DNA of 64,000 nucleotides from positions 1-64,000 of the forward strand of contig CASDXO010000002.1 of the NCBI GenBank assembly GCA_949285135.1, read 5' to 3'. A model generated the notes under the pieces. The model saw nothing but the letters and a program-made list of their open reading frames with translations. It searched no databases and was not told the DNA's origin. Both the position numbers and the translations under genes were made by a program. Position 1 is the first letter of the stretch; each line of letters opens with the position of its first letter. Below are positions 52,065 through 61,888 of this stretch, in pieces. Source of the stretch: an uncultured Phascolarctobacterium sp. (GTDB taxonomy: Bacteria > Bacillota > Negativicutes > Acidaminococcales > Acidaminococcaceae).

Positions 52065-52092
52065 TGGACAATAGAAAAAAAGGTGCTATAAT
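52065..52092 (+). promoter_or_regulatory. Promoter of argGH
   Basis: TGGACA at 52065-52070, 16-base spacer ending in TGC, TATAAT at 52087-52092 (extended -10). Confidence 0.7.
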
Positions 52093-52104
52093 ATACAATA
52101 TCGT

Positions 52105-52139
52105 TGAGAAAATATTCAGAATATATGAATAAAAACACT
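52105..52139 (+). promoter_or_regulatory. Tandem ARG-box-like operator at argG
   Basis: TGAGA-AAAT-ATTCA (52105-52118) and TGAAT-AAAA-ACACT (52126-52139), with the inner halves ATTCA and TGAAT perfect and seven bases apart. The geometry is identical to the argC operator. It lies just after the predicted transcription start, a position where ArgR would block initiation. Confidence 0.65.
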
Positions 52140-52152
52140 GGAGGCTGTAAAA

Positions 52153-53373
52153 ATGAAAAAAGAAGACATTAAGAAAGTCGTACTTGCATATTCCGGAGGT
52201 CTTGATACTTCCATCATTATTCCCTGGCTGAAAGAAAACTACAATAACTGCGAAGTTATTGCTGTAACTGCCGACTTGGGTCAGGGAGACGAACTTAACC
52301 CCGTACATGATAAAGCAATCAAATCCGGCGCAAGCAAATGCTATATCCTTGATTTGAAAGAAGAATTTATTGCTGACTATGTATGGCCGGTTGTTAAAGC
52401 AGGCGCTGTATATGAAAAGAAATATTTGCTGGGCACTTCTTTTGCCCGTCCGTTGATTGCTAAAAAACTGGTAGAAATTGCTGAAGCTGAAGGTGCTGAT
52501 GCTATTGCTCACGGCGCAACCGGTAAAGGCAACGATCAGGTTCGTTTCGAACTTTCTGTTAAAGCACTGGCTCCGCAGCTGGCAATTATTGCTCCGTGGC
52601 GTGAATGGACCATCAAATCCCGTGATGAAGCAATCGATTTTGCAGCAGCACATAACATCCCGGTACCTGTTACTCATGACCATGACTATTCCATGGACCG
52701 CAACATGTGGCATCTGAGCCATGAAGGCAGCGATCTGGAAGATCCTTGGAATGCTCCGAAAGACGAACTTTTTATTGTAACTAATACTCCGGAAACTGCT
52801 CCTGATAAAGACGAATATGTTGAACTGGAATTTGTTGAAGGTCTTCCAGTGGCTGTTAACGGTGAAAAACTCAGTCCGGCTAAAATTGTTGAAACCCTTA
52901 ACGAAATCGGCATCCGCAACGGTGTAGGCATCTGCGATATTGTTGAAAACCGTCTGGTAGGCATGAAATCCCGTGGCGTATACGAAAACCCCGCAGGTTC
53001 CATTATCTACTATGCGCATAACGAACTGGAAAACCTGTGCCTGGATCGTGCAACTGCAAGCTTCAAGCAAATGGTAGGTATCCGTTACGCAGAACTGGTA
53101 TATGACGGAATGTGGTTCTCTCCGCTGCGTGAAGCACTGGCTGCTTTCGTTGACGAAACCCAGAAGACTGTTACCGGTACCGTACGTCTGAAACTGTACA
53201 AAGGCAACATTATCAGCGCCGGTGCAAAATCTCCGTATTCCCTGTACAGCCAGGAATATGTAACCTTCGGCGAAGACGAAGTATACAACCAGGCTGATGC
53301 AACTGGCTTTATCAACCTGTTCGGCCTGCCGCTGAAAGTACGCGCACTGATGAAAAAAGGAATGTTAAAATAA
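52153..53373 (+). CDS. argG: Argininosuccinate synthase
   Basis: A 406-residue enzyme joining citrulline and aspartate with ATP. The N-type ATP pyrophosphatase loop is [17 protein letters not shown]. The conserved [34 protein letters not shown] and [15 protein letters not shown] support the call. GGAGG lies before the ATG. Its TAA overlaps the argH start by one base. Confidence 0.97.
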   Translation: MKKEDIKKVVLAYSGGLDTSIIIPWLKENYNNCEVIAVTADLGQGDELNPVHDKAIKSGASKCYILDLKEEFIADYVWPVVKAGAVYEKKYLLGTSFARPLIAKKLVEIAEAEGADAIAHGATGKGNDQVRFELSVKALAPQLAIIAPWREWTIKSRDEAIDFAAAHNIPVPVTHDHDYSMDRNMWHLSHEGSDLEDPWNAPKDELFIVTNTPETAPDKDEYVELEFVEGLPVAVNGEKLSPAKIVETLNEIGIRNGVGICDIVENRLVGMKSRGVYENPAGSIIYYAHNELENLCLDRATASFKQMVGIRYAELVYDGMWFSPLREALAAFVDETQKTVTGTVRLKLYKGNIISAGAKSPYSLYSQEYVTFGEDEVYNQADATGFINLFGLPLKVRALMKKGMLK

Positions 53374-54785
53374 TGGCCAAATTATGGGGCGGAAGATTTA
53401 GTAAGAATACAAATGAATTAGTGGACGCATTTAATGCGTCCATTGATTTTGATAAACGTCTGTATCACGAAGATATCCGCGGCAGTATTGCCCATGCCTC
53501 CATGCTGGCAAAATGCGGTATTATCCCGGCGCAGGACGGTGAGAAAATCGTTGCTGGCTTAAAGGATATTTTGAAAGATATTAAAGCAGGCGATTTTAAG
53601 TTTGAAGTAGCTTTGGAAGATATTCATATGAATATCGAAGCGCGTCTTACCGAAAGAATCGGTCAGGCCGGCGCAAGACTGCATACTGCACGCAGCCGTA
53701 ATGACCAGGTAGCGCTTGATATGCACATGTATATGAAGCGTGAAGTAGCAGAAATTGCCGAGCTGTTAATCCGGTTTGAAGAGGCGCTGCTCAGCGTTGC
53801 TAAAAAACACAGTAAGACTTTGATGCCCGGTTATACTCATCTGCAAAGAGCACAACCGATTACCTTTGCGCATCATCTGCTGGCATATTTTAATATGCTG
53901 CAGCGTGATTTCCGTCGTCTCCAGGGTGTATGGGAAGGGGCGGATATGATGCCTCTGGGCGCAGGTGCTATTGCAGGCACTACTTTCCCAATCGACCGTT
54001 TTGATGTTGCCAAGCAGCTGAATTTTGGCAAGGTATACAGCAACAGTATGGACGCAGTAAGCGACAGGGATTATGTTATTGAGTTTTTATCCTTTGCTTC
54101 TATCCTGATGATGCATATGAGCCGTTTAAGTGAGGAAATCTGCTTGTGGAGCAGTACTGAATTTGGCTTCATTGAGCTGGACGATGCATTTGCTACCGGT
54201 TCTTCTATGATGCCGCAGAAGAAGAATCCTGATATTGCCGAACTGGTACGCGGCAAGACTGGCAGAGTATATGGTCATCTGCAGGCCATGCTGGTAACTG
54301 CCAAAGGCTTGCCCCTGACTTATAACAAAGATTTGCAGGAGGATAAAGAAGGTTTCTTTGACGCTGTAGATACTATTAAGTTTGCGCTGGCAGTTTATCG
54401 CGATATGATTCTGACTATGACGGTTAATGTTGATAAAATGCAGCAGGCAGTAAGCAAGGATTTTTCCAATGCTACTGATCTGGCAGATTATCTGGTTAGA
54501 AAAGGATTGCCTTTCAGACAGGCGCATGAGGTTGTCGGCAAATGCGTAGCTTATGCTATCCATAATGATAAGTTCCTGCCGGAAATTACTCTGGAAGAGT
54601 ACAAGACTTTCTCCGATTTGTTTGAAGAAGATCTTTTGCAGGCATTGCAACCGGAAAACTGCGTGGCTTCCCGTAAATCTTACGGAGGGCCTGCTTTCAG
54701 CGAAAATGAGAAGCAATTCGCTGCCGGCGATAAGGTACTGCAGCAACAGCAGGAAATTTTACAGGACTTGCAGCAACGCTTATAA
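53373..54785 (+). CDS. argH: Argininosuccinate lyase
   Basis: A 470-residue fumarase/aspartase-superfamily enzyme releasing arginine and fumarate. [22 protein letters not shown] is the standard start; [17 protein letters not shown] and the catalytic loop [20 protein letters not shown] follow. It shares one base with argG. The fumarate released could feed the fumarase encoded at 34188-35614. A strong terminator follows. Confidence 0.97.
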   Translation: MAKLWGGRFSKNTNELVDAFNASIDFDKRLYHEDIRGSIAHASMLAKCGIIPAQDGEKIVAGLKDILKDIKAGDFKFEVALEDIHMNIEARLTERIGQAGARLHTARSRNDQVALDMHMYMKREVAEIAELLIRFEEALLSVAKKHSKTLMPGYTHLQRAQPITFAHHLLAYFNMLQRDFRRLQGVWEGADMMPLGAGAIAGTTFPIDRFDVAKQLNFGKVYSNSMDAVSDRDYVIEFLSFASILMMHMSRLSEEICLWSSTEFGFIELDDAFATGSSMMPQKKNPDIAELVRGKTGRVYGHLQAMLVTAKGLPLTYNKDLQEDKEGFFDAVDTIKFALAVYRDMILTMTVNVDKMQQAVSKDFSNATDLADYLVRKGLPFRQAHEVVGKCVAYAIHNDKFLPEITLEEYKTFSDLFEEDLLQALQPENCVASRKSYGGPAFSENEKQFAAGDKVLQQQQEILQDLQQRL

Positions 54786-54796
54786 TATTTTACTTA

Positions 54797-54836
54797 AAAA
54801 CCACATTTACTCTGCTTGAGTAAATGTGGTTTTCTT
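54797..54836 (+). terminator. Intrinsic terminator after argH
   Basis: Sixteen-base-pair stem (54797-54812 with 54818-54833), five-base loop and T run. Confidence 0.92.
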
Positions 54837-54844
54837 CATATATA

Positions 54845-54853
54845 TGGTATAAT
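54845..54853 (+). promoter_or_regulatory. Extended -10 promoter of the cdaA operon
   Basis: TGGTATAAT, just after the argH terminator and about 38 bases before cdaA. No clear -35. Confidence 0.55.
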
Positions 54854-54890
54854 AGAAAGTAACTTTTAGATATGTAAGTAGGTGAAATAT

Positions 54891-55727
54891 GTGTTGGTAC
54901 AATTACAGGGATTGCTGACAACTGTTAATATTCTTGATTTGATAGATATTGCTGTCGTTGCGTATTTTCTATACCGTATATACTTAATGCTGAAAAATAC
55001 CAGAGCGGCCACTCTGGTTAAGGGTCTTCTGGTATTGGTTTTGTTTATGCTGATTAGTAAATGGCTTAATCTGCATGTTATCAGCTGGCTGCTGGAGAAA
55101 AGTATGACGGTGATCATGGTAGCGCTGCCGGTAGTATTTCAGCCGGAGCTGCGCCGTGCGCTGGAGCAGATAGGCCGCGGTCGTCTTTTTAACAAAGGCA
55201 GTGAGCTTGATGAACAGGAAATGGAAGAAATGCTCAATGCCGTAGCTAATGCGACCGTTATTATGAGCAGGCGTAAAGAAGGCGCGCTGATGGTTTTTGA
55301 ACGAGAAACCGGTCTGGAAGAACGTATTGAAACAGGCGTTGCTGTAGATGGTCTTATCAGCGACAGCCTGCTGCTGAATATTTTTGAAAAAGATACGCCG
55401 CTGCATGACGGTGCCGTTATTATCCGTGGCAAAAGGATTGTGGCTGCCAGCTGCCTTCTGCCTCTGACGGAAAACCGCAATCTGAGTCAGGAACTTGGTA
55501 CGAGGCATAGAGCCGCTATCGGAATTTCAGAACAATCTGATGCAGTGGTCTTGGTGGTCAGTGAGGAAACAGGCGCAGTATCAATCGCCCGCAACGGCGA
55601 ACTCATGCGTTATTTGACTGCAGATGATGTGAAAGAGATTCTGCGTTCCTACCTGTTCCGTCCGACTGTTAATGTAAAGGAAACTCTGTTAGAGAAAATT
55701 AAGCATATGCGTGGTGACAATAAATGA
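54891..55727 (+). CDS. cdaA: Diadenylate cyclase CdaA
   Basis: A 278-residue membrane-bound enzyme making c-di-AMP from two ATP. Three N-terminal membrane helices (about 10-85) precede the DAC domain with the catalytic PLHDGAVIIRG and GTRHRAAIGISEQSDA (RHR motif). The start is uncertain: AGGTG at 54880 points to GTG 54891 (chosen) or TTG 54894, while GTG 54882 overlaps it. The cdaA-cdaR-glmM order is conserved across Firmicutes; cdaR follows with a four-base overlap. Confidence 0.94.
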   Translation: MLVQLQGLLTTVNILDLIDIAVVAYFLYRIYLMLKNTRAATLVKGLLVLVLFMLISKWLNLHVISWLLEKSMTVIMVALPVVFQPELRRALEQIGRGRLFNKGSELDEQEMEEMLNAVANATVIMSRRKEGALMVFERETGLEERIETGVAVDGLISDSLLLNIFEKDTPLHDGAVIIRGKRIVAASCLLPLTENRNLSQELGTRHRAAIGISEQSDAVVLVVSEETGAVSIARNGELMRYLTADDVKEILRSYLFRPTVNVKETLLEKIKHMRGDNK

Positions 55728-56647
55728 ATTTTCTTTATAGGCTGATGAAAAAAGAAAATATTCTGGCGCGTATTATTTCCATCCTGATTGCCTGCGGTTT
55801 ATGGATATATGTAATGACGGATCAGAATCCAATCATTGAACGCAGCGTGGAAGTGGAGCTGAAAAAAGCCAATCTGCCGGAAAATATGGTGGTTTTTAAT
55901 GCTCCGGACAGAGTAGCTGTCAAGGTTAGAGGTTCTCGCTCGCTGGTGGCAGATGATAGCGAAAAATTTATTGAAGCTTCCATTGATTTGAAAAATGTTA
56001 CGGAAGGACAGCAAGAGCTGCCTGTCAAAGTATCTTTTTCCAAAGGGGATATTATATCCGTCAGTCCTGCTGAGATATCTGTCTACATAGATACTGTCAG
56101 CGAAAAGACTGTTGCTGTACATCCTCGTGTTGTAGGTGTGGTTTCAGATGACCTGACATTAGGCAGCAGCAAGATAACTCCTTCTGAGGTAACTGTCAGG
56201 GGAGCAACTCATCGTCTGAAAAATATCAATAAAGTTGTTGCGCCTGTTGATGTCACCGATCAAAAGGATAATTTCCAGACGGTTAGCGATTTGGTAGCTG
56301 TCAATGATAACGGTTATGACATTCCTAATATGAAGATTATTCCTGCCAGCGTTACGGTAGAGGCCACGATGGTAAGGCAGATGATTACTGTAGATATTCC
56401 TGTCAGGGTTATTATGAAAGGCAATCTGCCGGATGGTATAAATGTTTCTAAAGTGGAGGTACTGCCTAAGCAGGTGCGTATTACTGCACCGCCTTCAGTA
56501 CTAAAAGATCTCAAGGAAGTCAAAACAAAGCCTGTGGATGTTTCCATGCTGACTGGCAGCGTAACGATGGCTGCAGAACTGGATCTGCCTGATAAGGCAA
56601 TACCGGAAACAAGCACGGTGCAGGTAAGCTTTTCTGTGGGAAGGTAG
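55724..56647 (+). CDS. cdaR: YbbR-domain regulator CdaR
   Basis: A 307-residue protein with an N-terminal membrane anchor (about 14-30, IISILIACGLWIYVM) and about three or four YbbR repeats outside the membrane (for example VEVELKKANLPENMVV, VHPRVVGVVSDDLTL, VDIPVRVIMKGNLPDGI). In Bacillus and Staphylococcus CdaR binds CdaA and tunes c-di-AMP output. It overlaps cdaA by four bases. Confidence 0.92.
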   Translation: MNFLYRLMKKENILARIISILIACGLWIYVMTDQNPIIERSVEVELKKANLPENMVVFNAPDRVAVKVRGSRSLVADDSEKFIEASIDLKNVTEGQQELPVKVSFSKGDIISVSPAEISVYIDTVSEKTVAVHPRVVGVVSDDLTLGSSKITPSEVTVRGATHRLKNINKVVAPVDVTDQKDNFQTVSDLVAVNDNGYDIPNMKIIPASVTVEATMVRQMITVDIPVRVIMKGNLPDGINVSKVEVLPKQVRITAPPSVLKDLKEVKTKPVDVSMLTGSVTMAAELDLPDKAIPETSTVQVSFSVGR

Positions 56648-56652
56648 GATAA

Positions 56653-58257
56653 ATGAAATTAAAAATAAACAATGTCAGAATTTCCTTGCTGCAGGAAACT
56701 TCACTGGAAGAAGCTGTCAGCAAAAAATTAGGCATGGATAAGGACGCGATAAGCTCTGTACGGATTATCCGTAAAGCAGTGGACGCACGTCGTAAAAATA
56801 ATATCTGTCTTAATTTTCATGTACTTGCAGAAGCAGATATTAGCCGACGGCAGACTAACAGGCTGCTGAAAGACAAGGATATTTCTTTATTTGAAGAAGA
56901 AAAAGAGCCGGAGCTGATTTTGGGAGAGCTGCAGATGCCAGCTCCGCCGATAGTTATTGGTGCAGGGCCGGCAGGACTGATGGCGGCGCTGGAACTGGCA
57001 AAATATGGGTATCGACCTCTTTTGCTTGAGCGTGGTAAACGTGTCAGTCAGAGAATAGCAGATGTCAGCGCTTTTTGGCACGGCGGAGAGTTTGACCCGG
57101 AATCCAATGTGCAGTTTGGCGAAGGTGGTGCTGGTACTTTTTCAGACGGTAAACTGACAACAAGAGTTAATGACCCGGTAATGAAAAGTATTTTACAGAC
57201 TTTTGTAGATGCAGGTGCTCCGGAAGCGATACTTTGGGAGCATAAGCCTCATGTTGGAACGGATAAATTGCGTGCCATGGTTACCGGGCTGAGCAAAAAA
57301 ATCGTCAGCTTGGGCGGCAGCATACGTTATGAAGCGCATGTAACAGATTTTGTGATTAAGAATAATGCTGTGTGTGGAGTTGTTTTAAGTACTGGTGAGC
57401 AAATTGCTGCCGGTGCAGTAGTGCTGGCCTGCGGACACAGTGCACGTGATACGTATCAGATGTTGGCCGCTAAAGGCATCGGCATTATCAGCAAGCCTTT
57501 TTCCATAGGTGTGCGCATTGAGCATCCGCAGGAGCTGATAGACAAGGCTCAGTATGGAGAGTTTGCCGGTCATCATCTGCTTGGTGCTGCAGATTACGCG
57601 CTGGTATATCATACGCCGGATAAAAAGCGTACGGCGTATTCCTTCTGTATGTGTCCCGGAGGAACGGTTGTAGCTGCTGCTTCTGAAACTGGCGGCGTAG
57701 TGGTAAATGGCATGAGTCTGTTTAACAGAGACAGCGGTGTGGCCAACAGCGCGCTGGTAGTAAATGTCAGCAGTGACGATTTCGGCAGTAATCCTCTGGA
57801 TGGTATTGCCTTTCAGCGTCTTTATGAAAGCTTGGCGTTTAAATGCGGAGGAAGCAATTATTATGCACCGGCACAGAATTTTGACAGCTTTTTACGGGGA
57901 ATTGAGCCTGATATTACCAGCTTGTGCAGACCGACTTACAGTCCCGGTATAACAGCCTGTGCTTTGGAAAAAGTATTGCCGCGATATGTTACGGATACTC
58001 TGAAACTTGGCATCAGGGAATTTGGTCGTAAGATTTCCGGATATGATGATGGCGGTGCACTGCTGACGGGTGTGGAAACACGTACATCTGCTCCTGTAAG
58101 GATTGTGCGGGACAAAGAAAGCTATGTTTCTGCAACTCACGATTTGCTTTATCCTTGCGGCGAAGGAGCTGGTTATGCCGGCGGTATTATGAGTGCTGCT
58201 CTTGACGGTTATCATGTGGCGCGGGCAATAATGCGGCGCTTTGCTCCTTGGCAATGA
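56653..58257 (+). CDS. FAD-dependent oxidoreductase of unknown function
   Basis: A 534-residue flavoprotein. An N-terminal segment (about 1-80, ferredoxin-like) precedes the dinucleotide-binding loop VIGAGPAGLMAALELAKYG (about residue 97) and GEGGAGTFSDGKLTTRV. The second half has GGTVVAAASETGGVVVNGMS and the C-terminal FAD motif YPCGEGAGYAGGIMSAALDG. Such proteins (often labelled FAD-dependent dehydrogenases) are widespread in Firmicutes, with unknown substrate. It sits between cdaR and glmM. Confidence 0.85.
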   Translation: MKLKINNVRISLLQETSLEEAVSKKLGMDKDAISSVRIIRKAVDARRKNNICLNFHVLAEADISRRQTNRLLKDKDISLFEEEKEPELILGELQMPAPPIVIGAGPAGLMAALELAKYGYRPLLLERGKRVSQRIADVSAFWHGGEFDPESNVQFGEGGAGTFSDGKLTTRVNDPVMKSILQTFVDAGAPEAILWEHKPHVGTDKLRAMVTGLSKKIVSLGGSIRYEAHVTDFVIKNNAVCGVVLSTGEQIAAGAVVLACGHSARDTYQMLAAKGIGIISKPFSIGVRIEHPQELIDKAQYGEFAGHHLLGAADYALVYHTPDKKRTAYSFCMCPGGTVVAAASETGGVVVNGMSLFNRDSGVANSALVVNVSSDDFGSNPLDGIAFQRLYESLAFKCGGSNYYAPAQNFDSFLRGIEPDITSLCRPTYSPGITACALEKVLPRYVTDTLKLGIREFGRKISGYDDGGALLTGVETRTSAPVRIVRDKESYVSATHDLLYPCGEGAGYAGGIMSAALDGYHVARAIMRRFAPWQ

Positions 58258-58341
58258 ATATTTGCCTGATGTAAAGAAAAAGTTTATAATATTATGTTAT
58301 AGATTGAAGTAATTTATTTATTATGAAGCGGAGGTTTTTTC

Positions 58342-59682
58342 ATGGCACGTTTATTTGGTACTGACGGTGTACGCGGTATTGCCAACGTGGAATTAACGCC
58401 TGAACTGGCATTTAAACTGGGATATGCAGCGGCAACATATTTTGGCAGAGAGGTGGCCAATCCTAAAATTATTATTGGACGAGATACCAGACGCAGCGGC
58501 CCCATGCTGGAAAGTGCGCTGGCAGCGGGTATCTGTTCCGCAGGCGGTAACGCACATCTTTTAGGTGTTATGCCGACGCCTGCCGTATCTTTTCTTACTT
58601 CCGAAGTCAAGGCTAATGCAGGTGTAGTTATTTCTGCCTCTCATAATCCTTTTGAGGATAATGGCATTAAATTTTTCTCTCAGACGGGTCACAAACTGCC
58701 TGATGCAGTGGAGGATGAAATTGCTGCCATTGTTGCTCAGCCGATTGAATATCAAAAGGCTGCCAGTGGTTCCAGCGTAGGAACTATTATTTATGAAACA
58801 GGTTTGGCGGAAAAATATATTAAGCATATTTTGAGCACTGCTTATACTAAATTGAACGGTTTAAAAGTTGTCATGGACTGTTCTAACGGTGCTAACAGCG
58901 AAATTGCGCCTGTAATCCTGCGTGGACTGGGAGCAGAAGTAGTGACAATCTTTAACGAGCCTAACGGTATCAATATCAATAACGGCTGCGGTTCTACCCA
59001 TTTGGAAGCCTTGCAGAAAAAAGTGGTGGAAGAAGGCGCTCAGATCGGTATTGCTAATGATGGCGATGCTGATCGCTGCCTGGCTGTAGATGAAAACGGC
59101 GAAGCATTAGACGGGGATCAGATTATGCTTATTTGTGCGGCAGAGCTGATGAAGCAGGGCAAGCTGCATGATAAGATGCTGGTAACTACTGTTATGAGCA
59201 ATGTTGGTCTGCATAAGGCAATGAAAGATATGGGCGGTAAGACTGCCAAAACTGCTGTAGGCGACAGATATGTACTGGAAGAAATGCTCAAAAATAAATA
59301 TTCTCTGGGCGGTGAACAGTCCGGACATATTATTTTCTCCGAATATGCCAAAACTGGCGACGGTATTTTAACTGCGGTGCAGCTGCTGTGTGCGATGGTT
59401 AAAAACAATAAGTCTCTGTCAGAACTTGGTGCTATGATGACCAAATATCCCCAGGTGCTGATGAATGTGCGTGTAGCGGATAAAAACGGCTGGCAGGAAA
59501 ATGCTGCAATTCAGGAAGTTATTAAAACATATCAGGAAGAACTGGGCGATAACGGACAAATCCTTGTTCGTGCTTCCGGAACGGAACCTCTGATCAGGAT
59601 TATGGCTGAAGGGCCGGAGCAGAGCAGACTGGAAAAAATTGCCAGTGCCATTGCCGATGTGGTGACCAAAGAGCTGGCATAA
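58342..59682 (+). CDS. glmM: Phosphoglucosamine mutase
   Basis: A 446-residue phosphohexomutase that converts glucosamine-6-phosphate to glucosamine-1-phosphate. RLFGTDGVRGIANVELTPE opens it, the phosphoserine is in GVVISASHNPFEDNG, the metal loop is NDGDADRCLAVDENG, the sugar loop is GGEQSGHIIF and the phosphate site SGTEPLIRIMAEG. GGAGG precedes the ATG. GlmM is known to bind and inhibit CdaA in some Firmicutes, consistent with this operon. The glmS ribozyme and glmS follow. Confidence 0.96.
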   Translation: MARLFGTDGVRGIANVELTPELAFKLGYAAATYFGREVANPKIIIGRDTRRSGPMLESALAAGICSAGGNAHLLGVMPTPAVSFLTSEVKANAGVVISASHNPFEDNGIKFFSQTGHKLPDAVEDEIAAIVAQPIEYQKAASGSSVGTIIYETGLAEKYIKHILSTAYTKLNGLKVVMDCSNGANSEIAPVILRGLGAEVVTIFNEPNGININNGCGSTHLEALQKKVVEEGAQIGIANDGDADRCLAVDENGEALDGDQIMLICAAELMKQGKLHDKMLVTTVMSNVGLHKAMKDMGGKTAKTAVGDRYVLEEMLKNKYSLGGEQSGHIIFSEYAKTGDGILTAVQLLCAMVKNNKSLSELGAMMTKYPQVLMNVRVADKNGWQENAAIQEVIKTYQEELGDNGQILVRASGTEPLIRIMAEGPEQSRLEKIASAIADVVTKELA

Positions 59683-59711
59683 GCTTAAATCTGCAGCAAT
59701 AAGATATTTAA

Positions 59712-59740
59712 TTGACCAAAAGATAATAGTATAGTAAAAT
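59712..59740 (+). promoter_or_regulatory. Promoter of the glmS transcript
   Basis: TTGACC at 59712-59717, 17-base spacer, TAAAAT at 59735-59740, upstream of the ribozyme. Confidence 0.65.
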
Positions 59741-59758
59741 AATGTAAATCACATAGAT

Positions 59759-59812
59759 GTGCCGCGGGGGCTGACCGGCCTGCGCGGCATGTTGTGTGCT
59801 TACAGCACGTAA
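59759..59812 (+). other. Hairpins between the glmS promoter and the ribozyme
   Basis: TGCCGCG pairs with CGCGGCA (around 59759-59789), and GTGCT pairs with AGCAC around 59796-59808. They lie 5' of the cleavage site, so they would remain on the released leader. Their role is unknown. Confidence 0.45.
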
Positions 59813-59814
59813 TG

Positions 59815-59965
59815 TGGATAGCGCAGGTGCCGCCGCAGTGCGGCAGACGAGGAAAGAGGTTGTCGAAAAGTCAGCGGATGCCTCTCGGCTTGCTGAAGGC
59901 CGTAAAGCAGGGTACAAATACTGCCGGTAACGACAGGGACAAAAGCTCTGCAGCAGAATGGTTAA
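59815..59965 (+). ncRNA. glmS self-cleaving ribozyme/riboswitch
   Basis: The catalytic core is recognisable: AGCGCAGG at the 5' end with cleavage expected between A59820 and G59821, P2 formed by TGCCGC/GCGGCA, then GACGAGG, AGAGGTTGTCGAAA, TCAGCGGATGCCTCTCGGCT and the P3-P4 region with GGCCGTAAAG. The family cuts its own mRNA when glucosamine-6-phosphate binds, lowering GlmS. The location directly upstream of glmS is as expected for Firmicutes. Confidence 0.93.
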
Positions 59966-59990
59966 AAATTTTTAAGGAGGATACTGACAT

Positions 59991-61820
59991 ATGTGTGGTA
60001 TCGTAGGTTATATTGGTTTAAAACAGGCTGCTCCATTTTTGCTCGATGGTATGAGCAAGCTTGAATACCGCGGCTATGACTCTGCCGGTATTGCTGTAAT
60101 GGAAAAAGGCAGCATCCGTGTGGATAAATGTGTTGGACGTCTGGATGCGCTGCGTCAGAAGCTGGAAGGCAACATGCCACAAGGCTGCATGGGTATCGGC
60201 CATACTCGCTGGGCTACTCATGGCCGTCCGTCTGACCGTAATGCTCATCCTCATACAGATGGCAGCGGCAAATTTGTTGTTGTGCATAATGGCATTATTG
60301 AAAATTATCTGAAATTGAAAGAAGAACTGATTGCTAAAGGGCATACTTTCCTTTCTGAAACTGATACAGAAGTAGTTGCACACCTGATGGCAGACCAGTT
60401 TGATGGCGATTTTGAAAGCACGGTAAAAAAAGTACTGCGTCTGATTAAAGGGTCCTATTCTCTGGTATTCATGTGCGAAGCGGAACAGGACAAGATTATC
60501 TGCACGAAGAAAGATAACCCGCTGGTAATCGGTCTGGGCGAGGGAGAAAACTTTATAGCTTCCGATATCCCTGCAATCATCAATCATACCCGCCGCACCT
60601 ATATTATGAGTGACGGCGAAATTGCTACTGTTACTAAAGATGGTGTCTGGGTACAGGATATCAACGGTACGCCGATTAATAAAAAAGTATTTGAAGTAAA
60701 CTGGAATGCAGAAGCAGCTGAAAAAGGCGGTTTTGAGCATTTTATGCTAAAAGAGATTTACGAACAGCCGAAAGCTATGCGTGATACCATGACAGGTCGT
60801 GTTGACGGTGAAAACAATGTTATTGCTTTTCCGGAACTGAACTGGACTGCAGAAGAACTGCAGGGCATCAATAAAATTTTCATTGTAGCCTGCGGTACTG
60901 CTTATCATGCAGGTATTGTTGGTAAATATTATCTGGAACAGCTGGCGCGTGTGCCTGTTGAAGTGGATATTGCCAGTGAATTCCGCTATCGCAGTCCGCT
61001 GGTGGACGGCAACAGCCTGACTATTGTTATCAGTCAGTCCGGTGAGACCAGCGATACTTTGGCAGCATTGCGCGAAGCTAAACGCTTGGGCGCCCGTACT
61101 TTGGCAGTGACTAATGTTGTTGGCTCTTCCATTGCCCGTGAAGCTGACCAGGTTGTGTACACTTATGCTGGTCCGGAAATTGCCGTTGCTTCCACTAAAG
61201 CTTATACTACTCAGCTACTGGCTATGCTTATGCTGGCCATTTACGTAGGTCGCCTGCGCGGTTCTCTGAGCGAAGCAAAAGCTGCTGAGCTGGTACATGG
61301 TCTGACCTTTATTCCTGAGCAGATTCATAAGATGCTGGAAAATGTTGACCAAATTAAGGTTTTTGCCCGTGAATACGGCAGCTGTGAGGATGCCTTCTTC
61401 CTGGGACGCAGCCTTGACTATGCGGTTGCTCTGGAAGGTGCATTGAAACTGAAAGAGATTTCCTATATTCATGCGGAAGCCTATGCTGCCGGTGAATTAA
61501 AACATGGTACGCTGGCTCTTATTGTTTCCGGTGTACCGGTTATCGTACTTGCTACTCAGGAAGATGTTTATGACAAAACCGTAAGCAACCTGCAGGAAGT
61601 AAAGGCGCGTGAAGCAGTTGTTATTGCTATCGGTTTTGAAGGCGATACTTCTCTGGCAAAATATGCTGATCATGTTATCTATATTCCTAAAACTGATAAA
61701 TATCTGGCACCGCTGCTGGCAGTATTGCCGCTGCAGCTGCTGTCCTACTATGCGGCTCTGACACGTGGCTGTGATGTGGACAAACCGAGGAACCTTGCTA
61801 AATCTGTAACTGTAGAATAA
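59991..61820 (+). CDS. glmS: Glutamine-fructose-6-phosphate aminotransferase
   Basis: A 609-residue enzyme making glucosamine-6-phosphate from fructose-6-phosphate and glutamine. Cys2 of MCGIVGYIG is the N-terminal glutaminase nucleophile; GHTRWATHG and NGIIENYLKLK follow. Two SIS sugar-phosphate domains (about 285-600) contain CGTAYHAG and SQSGETSDTLAAL, and the C-terminus ends KPRNLAKSVTVE. AAGGAGG precedes the ATG. Expression is governed by the upstream ribozyme. Confidence 0.98.
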   Translation: MCGIVGYIGLKQAAPFLLDGMSKLEYRGYDSAGIAVMEKGSIRVDKCVGRLDALRQKLEGNMPQGCMGIGHTRWATHGRPSDRNAHPHTDGSGKFVVVHNGIIENYLKLKEELIAKGHTFLSETDTEVVAHLMADQFDGDFESTVKKVLRLIKGSYSLVFMCEAEQDKIICTKKDNPLVIGLGEGENFIASDIPAIINHTRRTYIMSDGEIATVTKDGVWVQDINGTPINKKVFEVNWNAEAAEKGGFEHFMLKEIYEQPKAMRDTMTGRVDGENNVIAFPELNWTAEELQGINKIFIVACGTAYHAGIVGKYYLEQLARVPVEVDIASEFRYRSPLVDGNSLTIVISQSGETSDTLAALREAKRLGARTLAVTNVVGSSIAREADQVVYTYAGPEIAVASTKAYTTQLLAMLMLAIYVGRLRGSLSEAKAAELVHGLTFIPEQIHKMLENVDQIKVFAREYGSCEDAFFLGRSLDYAVALEGALKLKEISYIHAEAYAAGELKHGTLALIVSGVPVIVLATQEDVYDKTVSNLQEVKAREAVVIAIGFEGDTSLAKYADHVIYIPKTDKYLAPLLAVLPLQLLSYYAALTRGCDVDKPRNLAKSVTVE

Positions 61821-61826
61821 AAAATT

Positions 61827-61857
61827 AAAACCTGCTGATATTTTCAGCAGGTTTTTT
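61827..61857 (+). terminator. Intrinsic terminator after glmS
   Basis: AAAACCTGCTGA pairs with TCAGCAGGTTTT, five-base loop, six T. Confidence 0.92.
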
Positions 61858-61888
61858 CAATAGTATATCATTGTAAAAGGGTGAGAAT

